From the NCBI RefSeq assembly GCF_032854445.1, contig NC_088295.1, forward strand, positions 37,666,510 through 37,730,509: DNA of 64,000 nucleotides, written 5' to 3'. This stretch comes from Liolophura sinensis. Its lineage: Eukaryota; Mollusca; Polyplacophora; Chitonida; Chitonidae. Position numbers and translations under genes: made by a program. Under the pieces are notes generated by a model. That model did no database searches, was not told the DNA's origin, and saw nothing but the letters and a program-made list of their open reading frames with translations. The number at the start of each line of letters is the position of its first letter. Position 1 is the stretch's first letter. Below, piece after piece: positions 53,437 to 63,927 of this stretch.

Positions 53437-53691
53437 TTTATTTACTTATTTGATCGGTGTTTTACGGAGTACTCAACAATATTTCACTTATACGACGGCG
53501 GCCAGCATTATGGTGGGTGGAAACCGGGCAGAGCCCGTGGGAAACCCATCATCCGCAGGTTGCTGACAGACCTTCCCATGAGGAGGAAGTCAGCATGAGG
53601 TGAACTTGAACTCACAGCAACCACGTTGGTGAGAGGTTCCTGTATCATTGCGCCACCCTGGCGTGCTAACCCCCTTGGCCGTAGAGGCCCT
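53437..53691 (-). repeat. tRNA-derived SINE at the array's right edge
   Basis: Read on the minus strand it has a tRNA-like head ('gggcctctacggccaagg', then 'gtgagttcaagttcacct' in the B-box position), a body with 'gcaacctgcggatgatgggt' and 'accataatgctggccgccgt', and the tail 'cgtataagtgaaatattg' ending in AT-rich tetranucleotides. The order and content match a SINE I recall as widespread in molluscs. It abuts the last array unit in an AT-rich target, so its insertion may define the present edge. Confidence 0.8.
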
Positions 53692-55416
53692 GTCAAGTGT
53701 ATACATACTGTTGTAAAATGGTATCCTTTCAAAGCTAACCATCATGATGTCAAATTAAAGACAGAGCAACATATACATTGTAACATCCTTCACTTTGATC
53801 ATTTTTTGCCATAACAACAGTTCCTGGTCCTGCTTAATACTAAAGTGGTTACGACAAACGTGAAAACTATGTCTATGGAACTCACATTTGCTCAGTTCCA
53901 TGTCATTTCTACGTTGAATCTTGAATACGGTCTTCCTAACTTACTTCCCTGACCGACAACATTGATTAACTCACAGGCTTTTGGCAACACTGACTGTGAG
54001 AAATCTCCAATATTTTCTCACCCTCTTTCACCACAAGTCTGCTCCAGCTTTCGTAATCCAACCGGAAATAAAAAAATAAATGATCTGCTTTCTTCAGACT
54101 CTCCACCGAGAGCGCGATAGGAACTGTGCGGCGATTTTTTGAGAGACAGAGATGGGAGTCAGAACTTTAAACTATTACACAAGAGTCCGTCTAAACGGAC
54201 AATGGGTCTGTAACTTACTTCCAATCGCAGAGTAATGTCTATGGATGCCACGTTTGTGAGCGGATAAAAGGAAGTAGGGCCCGCAGAACGACTTATTGAC
54301 AGACAGCCATTTCTGATATACCTCCAAATGCAAAGCCGTATCAGAATCAGATGGAAATGGATTCGAATACGTAAACTCACTTGGGGTCTCCAGTGAAAAA
54401 GGAAGCACACACTGAATCACTGAGCCAGCAGAAATTCCTGGGGAAGGGGTAATCCCTTTTTGCGCCCTGTATTGTGTCATACATTGATACACTGATTTGA
54501 GTCGGTAAAGCCAAATATAAGTTATTCCATATCATAAAATTGACCATATTCCGTAGACGAAAGCTAGGCTCCGGTTACTTCTCACCTGGCCATCTAAGTC
54601 ACTTATCTTTTAATTTCTTTGAAGCCGCTGTTCCAAGGGAAATTAAATCAAATGGCCCATCGATTGAAAGACATCTTTCGGTGTATAAAAAATACATAAA
54701 GTTCAGATCAAAGACGCGAAAAGTTAGTTGTAAATGTGGTCTTCAATATTTTTTGCGATTTATCTTTAAAGGCAAAAAGACAATGTTATAAATGAGAACA
54801 TAACACATGTTCAATAGCTATATTTGCACTAGAATGTGGTCTTTTCTGCTGGCAAATATGTTCAACCTGGATATTTATACCTTGAATATATTCATAAATA
54901 TCATTATAATTCAGATTAAATGCATATGTTTGGGTATAAACAAATTTACATTCAAATAAATTTATTAGACGTACTTCACATCCTTACCCAGAACTTTATT
55001 ACGCAAAGACGATATCAGCCAAGAGGTGGTTCCCAATACTCACCACAGAAAAATATTTCCAACCACCCTTTTCTTGAAGTGTTCATGGTCAATGAGGACA
55101 CTGGTTCGAATCCAGTCCCCGCTCTATCAGTCGAGAACACGACGTAATATTCAAAACAAATCGACAAATAATATGTTTTAAGATGTATTTGTTTTACTGT
55201 AGTCCTTAAATACACTACAAGTATCAAACGTGCTGGCAAAAACTGTTCTTATAACAAGTGAGCTTTCCTGTTCTTTCCTTGGATTCTTCCAACAAATTTG
55301 TGGAATGACATTAATTTATCTATTTATCTATGTTGGAGCCGGTTGATATCTCACCCCGATTTGGTTTTGTGTGTACCTTTCATTCTCCGGCAAACATGTC
55401 AAAGAGAGTTTTCTGT
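53692..55416. other. Intergenic, no gene recognised
   Basis: No supportable gene. A perfect tRNA T-arm look-alike occurs at 55100-55116 without the rest of a tRNA. Confidence 0.5.
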
Positions 55417-55422
55417 TTTATT
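55417..55422 (-). terminator. AATAAA poly(A) signal of the zinc-finger gene
   Basis: AATAAA on the minus strand begins only about 15 bases past the stop codon of the zinc-finger gene, predicting a very short 3'UTR if it is used. Confidence 0.5.
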
Positions 55423-55436
55423 ACGTTGTATCAAAA

Positions 55437-57887
55437 TTAACTTGTTGTTTCCTCTTTAATAGTTCTAAGCTTACAATCTACAAATTCGGCCTCCCCTTCT
55501 TCGCTCTTACCGTTCCATGAAATTTGCTCCCAAGATGACCCCCTTCCCTCAAATGTTAACGGCTCAACCTTGATGTCTGACAAACGTAATTCTCCAGGCT
55601 CTAGTTTGTCAACTCCAGCTTCTTGTTTCATGTCCAACGCCTTACTGAATTCACCTTTAATTGTTCCACAACATCCTTGATTGTCATAACTTGTAACTAC
55701 ATCATCACAATTCAACACCATGCTGTCATCAACTAATGTTTCTGCACGTGTTTCCGCACTTCCATTTAATGGTCCTAAATGACCAGCAGATATTTCTACA
55801 GGTACACTATTCTTTATTGAAGTTACAGTAAATTTTGCTTCATTGTACTCCATTATTGTCTTATCACATGTTGTGACACTATCAACCCCTGTCTTACTCA
55901 TCGTTGCCAGATTATTACAAACTGATTTCTTATCAAATGCGGCGTTTCGTCTCTCCAGCAACGCTGCATCCAACTCTGCCGAACTGCAGCCTACAAATGT
56001 CTCATTGTCCGCTGGCATACTAATGTCGACAAAAGTTATATAAGTTCCCCCTTGTCTTTTCACAGAAACTGTGCTACATACAACATCCTTCTTTTCTAAG
56101 ACATCATCCTCATTGTCCATGTCCCTGCCTTTAGGGTTTGCTGTGGACGAGAGGCCATCACTTAAGGTATAACAACTCCCAGAGCCTCCTGTCCATCCAG
56201 TTGACCAAGGGTCCATTTCAGTATCACCGTCAATGTTCTCATCAACGTCCCCGCCAATGTCTTCGGGCAGTCCTAGGGGTACTACTTCCAGGTCTTCCAC
56301 ATCATGCTCTCGAATTCTGTCTACATTTACAGAGACCGAAGTTACAGTTCCAAATCCCTGGTTAATTGTCCCATCAATAGCTCCGATCGCATTGCTCCTA
56401 TCAGGATTAGAGTCTGCTGTTGTGGAACAAACCTTTTCAACAGTAACACCCAAACTATCACAATCTTCCAAACCACCACGGCCAATACCGTTGTCTTCAG
56501 TGAATTGAGTAGCCAGGCTATTATTGACCTTCACTGACTCATCGGTGTCATCGGCATTCCCACTTGTGGCATGATATGCAAAGAGTTCCTCGTTCGAAGT
56601 TGCTAAGTTTTCCCTGGTCATTTTTGACTCTGCTTCAGTGTGGACTTTAGACGGTTCTTCCACACCCACAGATCGCACACTGCATTTGTGGTACCTTAGT
56701 CCTGTTGTTCTGGAAAATCCTTTCTTACAATGTCTACAAACATGTGGCCTACTTGTAGCTTCAGAGTGAGAGTTTTCGTGAGTCTTCAATGTTGCTTTCT
56801 GTCTAAATGCTTTCCCGCACTGTGGGCATTTATATGGCCTGCTATCTGTATGAATGACCATATGTCTTTTTATACTATCCTTATGGTAAAATGAGGCACC
56901 ACAAATGGTACAACTATTCACGATGTTTCTATACTCCTTGTTTGTATGAGTAACCATGTGATTTTTCAGGGTGCCTTTCATAGCAAATCCTTGATTACAA
57001 ATACTACAAATAAATGATTTTTTCACCAGTTTAGTCTCATTGCTGGATGGACCGTGGTGTAACTGATGATGCCGCCTCAGCCCACGTTGAGACTTCAGAG
57101 TCTTTCCACAAACTCCACAAGTCAGATCTGCTCCATTATGGAGATCAGCATGTTCTTTAAAAGCATCTGATCTGGCAAATGACATGCCACACGTATCACA
57201 AACGTACCTGCTTGTCTCTGCTCCATGACAAAACAAATGTCGACGTAACGACCCAAGCCTGGGAAACTGTTTACCACAAATATCACACAGGTACGGTTTG
57301 TCCTGAAAATGACACAACGAATGTTTGGTTAATTCACCCTTGGTTGCAAATTTTTTCTGGCAAATTTCACAGCTAAATGGTTTTTTGTTGGTGTGTAGTT
57401 TCAAATGTTCGATCACATTTCCTCTCCTGTTAAAGATTTTTCTGCAAGTATTGCAGACATACAAGCTCTGCTTAAAAGTTTGGTCTAAATTTATTTGGTT
57501 GTCTGATGCAGATGCCTTCTTATTCTTGCTGGAAGGAACTACAGTGTAACCTTTATCAATGGTGACTGTACAAGTTTTCTTCAGAGAATGTTTCCTTTCT
57601 TTTTCAATACCTTCACCCGTGAATTTATCATATTTCATTAGGATTGAATGATCATTAATAGAAGAAGATGCTGGGTAGTGACTTTCCAAGAGTCCATCAG
57701 TGCTGAGTGAAAAATTTGCTGCTTCAAAATTTTGCACATTTTCAGCCTCAATCCTCTCAACTGTAGGTCCTTGCACACCTTTCCTCACATACACCATCAT
57801 GAAGTTCTTCAAATCAGTGGGGATCTTGACAAAGCTATTATCGAGGTTTACTGTGCTTGAGGTAGATTTCTTCAGAGAATGTGACAT
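55437..57887 (-). CDS. C2H2 zinc-finger protein, 816 residues
   Basis: One uninterrupted exon with ATG in a fair context (A at -3) and an in-frame stop 18 bases upstream. Residues 145-402 contain nine consecutive fingers: C145-H165, C173-H193, C201-H221, C230-H250, C257-H277, C294-H314, C326-H346, C354-H374 and a last, degenerate one (C384, C387, H400, C402) that lacks the normal second His. Linkers are only partly of the TGEKP type. Such proteins are nuclear DNA-binding regulators. The C-terminal half (about 410-816) is acidic and Ser/Thr-rich with no domain I recognise. Candidate SUMO motifs (psi-K-x-E) occur as MKQE, IKVE and IKEE near the end. The N-terminal ~100 residues are related to a decayed copy just upstream. 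I recognise no specific orthologue. Its target and process cannot be read from the sequence. Confidence 0.9.
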   Translation of the reverse strand: MSHSLKKSTSSTVNLDNSFVKIPTDLKNFMMVYVRKGVQGPTVERIEAENVQNFEAANFSLSTDGLLESHYPASSSINDHSILMKYDKFTGEGIEKERKHSLKKTCTVTIDKGYTVVPSSKNKKASASDNQINLDQTFKQSLYVCNTCRKIFNRRGNVIEHLKLHTNKKPFSCEICQKKFATKGELTKHSLCHFQDKPYLCDICGKQFPRLGSLRRHLFCHGAETSRYVCDTCGMSFARSDAFKEHADLHNGADLTCGVCGKTLKSQRGLRRHHQLHHGPSSNETKLVKKSFICSICNQGFAMKGTLKNHMVTHTNKEYRNIVNSCTICGASFYHKDSIKRHMVIHTDSRPYKCPQCGKAFRQKATLKTHENSHSEATSRPHVCRHCKKGFSRTTGLRYHKCSVRSVGVEEPSKVHTEAESKMTRENLATSNEELFAYHATSGNADDTDESVKVNNSLATQFTEDNGIGRGGLEDCDSLGVTVEKVCSTTADSNPDRSNAIGAIDGTINQGFGTVTSVSVNVDRIREHDVEDLEVVPLGLPEDIGGDVDENIDGDTEMDPWSTGWTGGSGSCYTLSDGLSSTANPKGRDMDNEDDVLEKKDVVCSTVSVKRQGGTYITFVDISMPADNETFVGCSSAELDAALLERRNAAFDKKSVCNNLATMSKTGVDSVTTCDKTIMEYNEAKFTVTSIKNSVPVEISAGHLGPLNGSAETRAETLVDDSMVLNCDDVVTSYDNQGCCGTIKGEFSKALDMKQEAGVDKLEPGELRLSDIKVEPLTFEGRGSSWEQISWNGKSEEGEAEFVDCKLRTIKEETTS

Positions 57888-57902
57888 TTGTTCCTCACTA
57901 CC

Positions 57903-58160
57903 TTAACCTGTGAATTGGTCACAGTTCTTTAAGAATGAATGTTCATTAACAGAGGTGGACACAAGGTAATGACTCTCCAAATGTTTGGTGATATCAGATG
58001 AAAGTTTTGCTGCTTCAAAATTTAGTTCCATGGCCACTGAATCCATGTCGTCTGGTGCTGTTGGGTCCAACCGGTGCTCCTTACTCCAAGTTTCAATCCT
58101 CTTCAACTGTTCGCCATTGTGTTATCCTTCAAATCAGTGAGGGTCAGAAAAAATTATTCT
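57903..58160 (-). pseudogene. Decayed tandem duplicate of the zinc-finger N-terminal segment
   Basis: On the minus strand, translated pieces ('LNFEAAKLS', 'LESHYLVSTSVNEHSFL', 'NCDQFTG') match residues 56-91 of the zinc-finger protein ('QNFEAANFS' region, 'LESHYPASSSINDHSIL', 'KYDKFTG'). The DNA match extends outward to 'actgatttgaag' at about 58138, a period of roughly 0.32 kb. The segment is in frame with the gene's ATG but ends in a stop 18 bases before it, and its upstream part no longer keeps one frame. It is now either 5'UTR or a relic exon. Confidence 0.75.
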
Positions 58161-58441
58161 TCTACACAGCTTGTTGTTCAAAAAATGTGCACCATGGACA
58201 TCAATCTACAACAAATCATAAACATACAAGTATATGCATTATTACAACATATATGCAACTGTTTTAAAGCATAGTGCCAACGTACTGTAACACGTTGTTA
58301 AATATAGTTGTTCTATTCTGCCTCCATCATTGTACTATTCAGAGTGAGCTCAGCTGAACACATAATCACATCCACACGATCACTGATATAAAATGTACTG
58401 TCAGTCAGGCAATGATAGAAATATAGAAACTACATGTTATA

Positions 58442-58607
58442 CTGTAATTCTTCTAATTTTTTAGACACTTGGTCTGCTCTTTTATACAGCAAATACACAT
58501 GTAACTGTCACTGGAATACATAGTTTCTGTTTTCTCAATATTTAGTCCCTCTAATTCACAACATGCACATACCTTTACTTTTCGAAAAAAAACTAAGAGA
58601 GAAATGT
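58442..58607 (+). repeat. Dispersed repeat, copy A
   Basis: Shares an ordered series of blocks with 60961-61121: 'gtaattcttctaatttttt', 'tctgct', 'acatgtaa', 'ggaata', 'tagtttct', 'acctttacttt' and 'aagagagaaatgt'. There is no coding capacity. This is an old interspersed repeat or segmental duplication of unknown family. Confidence 0.65.
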
Positions 58608-59196
58608 AAATGTAATCTGTTCTGAAAATGCATAATGTTCGGCTTTATGCTTCAGCTGTAACAAGCAGTTATCTATGTCAGACTCACTCTTTCTAACTTT
58701 TGACACCCTATCTTTTAACACTGACTATCCCATTGGAACAATATTTCAAGGAAAATACATCTAAAAATCAAAGTAGGTATCACCAAATAGACCACTTAAA
58801 ACTATGCACAACTATACTTTCATTTGTTTTTTTAGACTTTTGTGAAAAGAGTTAAAGGCACGCAAACATTTGAATAATAAGGTGGGCTTTATGGACCATG
58901 CTATCAGAGGTTAGGAACTCTGATGTCACATGGACTTTATCCCACTCTAACCACGACAATGAATGTTGGAATAACTCTTTTTACCTATGAGTAAAACACT
59001 ACTGAAATAATGTTCCCAAAATACCTTCCTTCTGGTGAACATCAGAAAAAAGGTGACGTGACATCAAAGTTCCTAGATACCATCAGTATGGCTCATAAAG
59101 CCAACCATATTATTCAAATATTTGAATGCCTTTCAACGCTCTTAGATTTCAAAAAGTCCAAAAAAAAATGTTTTTTTATTATTTTTTTTTTGGGAT
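58608..59196. other. Intergenic between ZNF and HAUS5, no gene recognised
   Basis: AT-rich sequence with no open frame of interest. A T-rich run at 59168-59190 adjoins the SINE tail that follows. Confidence 0.5.
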
Positions 59197-59320
59197 GTTT
59201 TACTGAGCATTTAACAATTTTTCAGTCATATGAAGATGAGGAGTCATTAAGTGTATGTAGGGCAGGGCGAGTCCATGCTGCCGCCACTGAAGTATCATGT
59301 CGAAGACACCAGACATGACG
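59197..59320 (-). repeat. SINE fragment (mollusc-type tail), reverse
   Basis: Contains 'aacaatttttcagtcatatg', the reverse complement of the tail of the 7700-7990 SINE, followed by 'gggcagggcgagtccatgct' and 'gtcgaagacaccagacatga', matching the body at 6299-6350 in reverse. Confidence 0.7.
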
Positions 59321-60650
59321 TGAGTTTTGTAATTTACGATAACTAGTTCAACACAGAGCGTCAACAATGGAGCATCCCCCTTGTGTTTTAGTACTTTACA
59401 TGTATGCATATTCTGAGCTTAGTACATTCGGTGCTTTTTGAGGTGTACATGTAGGCCTAGGCAATACCTGGGCTCAATACATGTAGTACTTTTCCAAGTT
59501 AGAACCCCTAACATTTACCTTAACATTGTAGCTTTGTTTAGTTGGCTACTTTGCTGTTGACAAATGGGTGGATAATCTCCCCTGTCTTGAATACGTTAAT
59601 CTTCGCGATACCAACTCTCAGTCCAGTCTAGATAAATGTACTAAAAATCAATGGTTCGTGGCACCTGGAACTAATACACCTGATATATAAAAGACACTGT
59701 TATATTTGTCTCAGGTGGCACAAATTTGACCTCTATCGACATCTAAGAATGCCTTCTTTCCAAATACGTTGAGTTTTCCTGCAATCAACATTTCTAGCTG
59801 CCCTGTTAACGTCTGTTATCCAGTCATTAGGCCCTATCACCGAGTAGGCCTGTCAGGCTGAGTGTGACAGCAAAGCTACGTATGGCGTCAGTATGTGACT
59901 CAAACAGTTAAGTCCAACAATACTGCGTACCATTATACATCATAAAACATTCGAATTTAGGCAAAGGCAACATATTACAATATGTTGCCACTGAAGCAAC
60001 AATCAAGCACTCGCATGAATCTTTACTCAACAGCCGTCATTGTCATCTGCGTTGACATGCAGAAAAACTATCCTTACCAAGGAGTACCCTCGAATACACC
60101 AATTATCGCATGTTGTGTGTTAAGCCTGTTTCCTAGGGTTTCTCTTCCCGACAACAACGCCTCTGAGTCAAAGGGAGATAATCCTTTATTTCCCGCTAGT
60201 TTTAAACCGTGCCCTGTCAAAGCTTCGATGAAACTTCCACGTGTTAGTACGTGTAAAAGAATTTGTACAGTGATTAATTTCTCTGTGTAACCAATGGTCT
60301 TTCTAGTTTTAGACATTAACCACTTTCTTGCGATTTTATTATACTTTCGATCTCGTAAAGTTTAGGCAATTCGTCAATTGTGTCACAACAACAACAACTT
60401 TATAAGTCATTGAACTAAAGGAGCCAGTCAGCTGCCTAAACTAAGATTCGAGTGTGGTTTGTACCCGGTGGATTCGTGTTACCAGATTTCATTGATTCTT
60501 GATTATAGGAGGTGATCTAGAATTTGTTTCACAAGTTAGTGTGAAATGTTGTGCAGACCAATGCATCTTCATATAGCAATATTTTGTATTTTCAGGATGA
60601 GATATGAGTGATGAGAGCCTGTTTATAGCCAACAACTCTAATTTTTCAAG
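59321..60650. other. Upstream region of HAUS5, head-to-head interval
   Basis: No coding exon is recognised. A pyrimidine tract and AG at about 60595 ('gtattttcag') just before the HAUS5 start could be the acceptor of a spliced 5'UTR, but its partner donor is unknown. An 80-codon minus-strand frame (60074-60316) has no support. Confidence 0.4.
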
Positions 60651-62900
60651 ATGTCAGACACAAATGTTGAATGTGGCAAACAGTTGTACGACTGGGCATA
60701 TAATGAAATGCATTTTCTTCCGGAGGGAAAGTTTGCCAATACAAAACCACCAACAGAGCAAGATTTCATAGAGTTCAGTATTCTTATTTTTTCTTTTGGT
60801 AAACTCACAAACATGTAATGGATCCATGACTATGTGTATATGTCTGTATGTACCATAATATCTCTTTCAGATAGCTCACTGTTTTAATTCTCAATCACGG
60901 CTGTAAATTTCCTGCACAAGAATGCAGACAGTATTCAAAGACTATTGATGAGCAGTCTTACCGTAATTCTTCTAATTTTTTCCACACCTGTTCTGCTTTT
61001 TTTTAACCAGTATACATGTAATTACAGCAGGAATATTTAGTTTCTTGATTTCAGATGGTTAGTACATCAAATGTCCAACATATTTGTACCTTTACTTTCC
61101 CAAAAATCAAGAGAGAAATGTGTTCTTTGTTTCATCACTACTTGTATCTGTTCAAAATATTAGAAGAAAGAGAGTACTTTTCCAACATCATCATGTGAAA
61201 CTGAGTGCTAACAAGCCTTACATGGGAAACTTTACCCACCTTAAATACTCTAAACATTTCTTTTCAGAATTTGCCGAGGACAGGCCGGTGACATATGGAA
61301 ATTTGTCATCAAACATCTGCGTTCAACACAGTAAGTTCCTGCTTTGGTCAAACAAATGATGAAATCCGCTCTTTGTAGTAGATTTTCAGATTAAATCATC
61401 CATATGAGTTTCCTGGTTTGAAAAAGATAGTACCTCAGGCCCGCTAGGAAAGCTGAGCGTTAAATCAAACTCTACCCCGCTGTTAGTTGCAGGCCATTTG
61501 CAAATATACATATTAAATAGAGATAGCCTTTAAAACAACACTGAGTGTGTCAAGCAACACACGCCGGTACGTTTACCTCCCCGAATATTATCAAATCATG
61601 CTGTTTTTTCAACCAATAAAAGAATTTGAGTTTATGTACTTGATAGATTACTTTTATAATTTATATGAAGGGGATCTGTCAGAAGTTCCTTCATTGACAA
61701 AAGTGTTATTTTGCACAGCATATAGATATCACTACATCTTTTACATCTTTTAATTTTAACACCTAGAGGCCATGACGGTGAGAAAGAAGTATTTGTTTCA
61801 AGACATTCCAATCTGATCTCAGCAGTATGACGTTATAATACATGTACAGTAAACTTTTACATTTCTACGTCACGCAACAATTAGACATGATGTCATACAT
61901 ACGCAGCTTTGACGTATCTAGGTCAACCCTTATGGCCTAAGCTTGCTGTTGATTGGTCTAAAATGGATGATCTCTGTGGAGGGAACACAACAGTTTGGCA
62001 ACATGAAATATGCAGGTTTTACCACATTTTCTTCATTTTTGGGGGTAGAAGAGACTTGAACACCTTCATCGTGGTGTTTGTTGTGTAATCCAGTACTTCT
62101 GAACCTTGTTTCCTATCGTGTCAAATCCCTCGAATGTGCGGTACGAAACAAGGCTCAGTGGAGTCGGGTTACACAACAAACACCGAGACGAAGGTGTAAT
62201 ACCCTTATGCCATAACCATTTGTTCATTCCTTCCTAATTAACTTGTGTATACCTGTTTTACAGAACTGTTGAGAAAATCAAAGCAAATCTAGCTCTGTAT
62301 CCTTTGGATTTACAACCCAGTGTGTCTTGTGTCATAGGTGGAGGTTGACTGATGTGCTAACATTTAAACTATGTGAGGAGATGTGACCATGCTTCATTAT
62401 TTTTTTTCTCTCCCTGCCACAAAAACTTATAACTTGTATAATACATTTATGACTCGCAAACTGTTGATGGTCGCCGCTGTCATAAAAGTGAAATATTCTT
62501 GAGTATGGCGTAAAACACTAATCAGATAGATTAAAATATTGGAGTATTATGTGAAAAATCAAATTTTAAAAAGAATTTTAAAAAAGGAGCCTGAAAAGCA
62601 TATAAGTGTTATAGTGGTAGTATAGTGCATATATGTGCACTTGAACACCAGAACTACCCAGCAGCTAGCTTGGAAAAACTCTGAGGCATGCACATTTCCT
62701 TAACCAAACCTGTACTAGGAAGGCTGACCTGGCTCCAGATTACCAGGTTGAATATCAAGGGGATGAAGTTTACTGTGAGGAGATGAACCAGCTGCAACAG
62801 GAGAAAGCTAAGCTATCCACGGAGCTGTCGGAGCTACAAGAAGACATTAGGCTGCTAGAGACCGAGCAGAGCCAAATACAGGAGGATCTTATGAACACAG
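60651..62900 (+). CDS. HAUS5: HAUS augmin-like complex subunit 5, 5' exons (partial)
   Basis: Exon 1 60651-60772, exon 2 61268-61330, exon 3 from 62264 (3' limit uncertain, about 62330), exon 4 about 62739-62900. Frames join: exon 1 ends GA and exon 2 starts with A (Glu); exon 2 ends CA and exon 3 starts with A (Gln). The spliced reading includes 'ICRGQAGDIWKFVIKHLRS' and 'QTVEKIKANLALY', which line up with human HAUS5 'LCLGQGADIWAYILQHVHS' and 'RTVKKIRGNLLWY' as I remember it. Exon 4 encodes a Glu/Gln/Leu-rich coiled coil, as expected. Augmin recruits gamma-tubulin to existing spindle microtubules to branch new ones. The exon 1 donor is a weak GTTCAG. The gene runs beyond 62.9 kb, and I cannot place its later exons in the window. 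Confidence 0.78.
60961..61121 (+). repeat. Dispersed repeat, copy B (in HAUS5 intron 1)
   Basis: Partner of 58442-58607, same orientation, about 2.5 kb apart on the opposite side of the head-to-head interval. Confidence 0.65.
62060..62197. repeat. Foldback (inverted repeat, 53-bp arms, 32-bp loop)
   Basis: The left arm 62060-62112 ('acaccttcatcgtggtgttt' ... 'ccttgtttc') is the imperfect reverse complement of the right arm 62145-62197 ('gaaacaagg' ... 'accgagacgaaggtgt'). Transcribed with HAUS5 intron 2, it would form a long hairpin. It could be a small foldback transposon; no target duplication is evident. Confidence 0.8.
62463..62533 (+). repeat. SINE 3' fragment in a HAUS5 intron
   Basis: 'ggtcgccgctgtcataaaag' then 'tgaaatattcttgagtatgg' then 'cgtaaaacactaatcagat', the 3' end of the same SINE family as 53437-53691, in plus orientation. 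Confidence 0.75.
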
Positions 62901-62947
62901 GTATAATAATCATATATACAGGTGTCAGATATATACATGAAGTGAGG

Positions 62948-63164
62948 GAGGCGCACTGATCCAGGAGCCACTCTCCTGTGCGATCGGTGGGAGTTCAGGT
63001 CCAGCTCATGCTGGCTTCCTCTCTGACCATACGTGGGAAGGCCTGTCAGCAACCTGCGGATCATCTTGGGTTTCCCCCTGGCTCTGCCTGGTTTCTTCCC
63101 AACATAATGTTTGCTGCTATCGTATAAGTGAAATACAACATAAAACACCAATCAGATAAATAAG
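62948..63164 (+). repeat. 5'-truncated SINE after HAUS5 exon 4
   Basis: Body 'gttcaggtccagctcatgct', 'acgtgggaaggcctgtcagc' and 'aacctgcggatcatcttggg', tail 'cgtataagtgaaatacaac'. Same family as the element at the array edge, opposite strand. The tRNA-like head is mostly missing. Confidence 0.85.
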
Positions 63165-63167
63165 TAC

Positions 63168-63505
63168 ACAAGAGGTGACTGAACTGCAGGCAGGCACCAG
63201 GCTGTACAGGTGATTGAGCCACAGGCAGAAATCAAGCTGTACAGTTGACTGAGCAACAGGCAGATATCAGGATGTACAGTTGACTGAGCTACCTGTATAC
63301 GACAGACTGTACAGTTGACAGAGCTATAGGTAGACATCAGGGTATACATTTAACTGAGTTTCAGGCAGAAATCAGGCAGTACAGGTGACTGAGCCACAGG
63401 CAGACTCTAGGCTGTAGAGGTGACTGAGTTACAGTTGATTAAGCCATAGGCAGACATCAGGCTGTAGTGTTGACTGAGCTACAGGCAGACATCGGCCAGA
63501 AACAA
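63168..63505 (+). repeat. 35-bp minisatellite, about nine units
   Basis: Units of 35 bases with consensus close to 'ttgactgagctacaggcaga' followed by 'catcaggctgtacag' repeat head to tail, with about 10-25% divergence between units and one longer unit near 63420. Most units have stops in all frames, so it is not a coding repeat as it stands. Confidence 0.9.
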
Positions 63506-63927
63506 AGTCTGTCAAAGCAGTACATGTAGTCTTAAGCCCGGACAAGGCTATCCAACATCACTCAACTTTGAGTTGAGTAGTCTGGACGGGCTCCTGAAGT
63601 TCTTTCAGCAACACTCAGCAGTATCCAACAAGGCTGAATCGGAAATGTGCATGTGTATATTTTGTCAACAAGCTGAGTGAAGTTGAGTAAAAGCAGCCAA
63701 TCAGCGGGCATGTAGAAATAACGTGACTGTCTTAATACACATGACCTAGGTAAAATGGTGGCACCAAAGGCAAAAGAGTGAAACTGATCTCACCATGATA
63801 CAGTTTCGTTGATACAGGAGTGTGAAAAATATACTTTCCCATACAACATTCTTTCTAAAGATTATAAAGAGAGGGACAAAAGAAAATCATTGTGTCTCCT
63901 GCACTTGAGAAAAACTTGTACCTTAGG
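63506..63927. other. Window edge, nothing recognised
   Basis: No coding exon found. A short palindrome 'ctcaactttgagttgag' occurs near 63561 and related 'ctgagtgaagttgagt' near 63671, possibly parts of an old transposon. Confidence 0.4.

Noticed and set aside
55100-55116. tRNA T-arm look-alike (ACTGG-TTCGAAT-CCAGT)
   Set aside because: It has a perfect 5-bp stem and B-box, but no matching acceptor, D arm or anticodon arm upstream. Probably a tRNA or SINE remnant, or chance.
60074-60316. 80-codon ATG frame on the minus strand upstream of HAUS5
   Set aside because: No recognisable motif and no sign that it belongs to the zinc-finger transcript; the length is compatible with chance.
63540-63700. 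Palindromic 'ctcaactttgagttgag' as a transposon end
   Set aside because: Only one short palindrome and one partial match; no second end found before the window stops.
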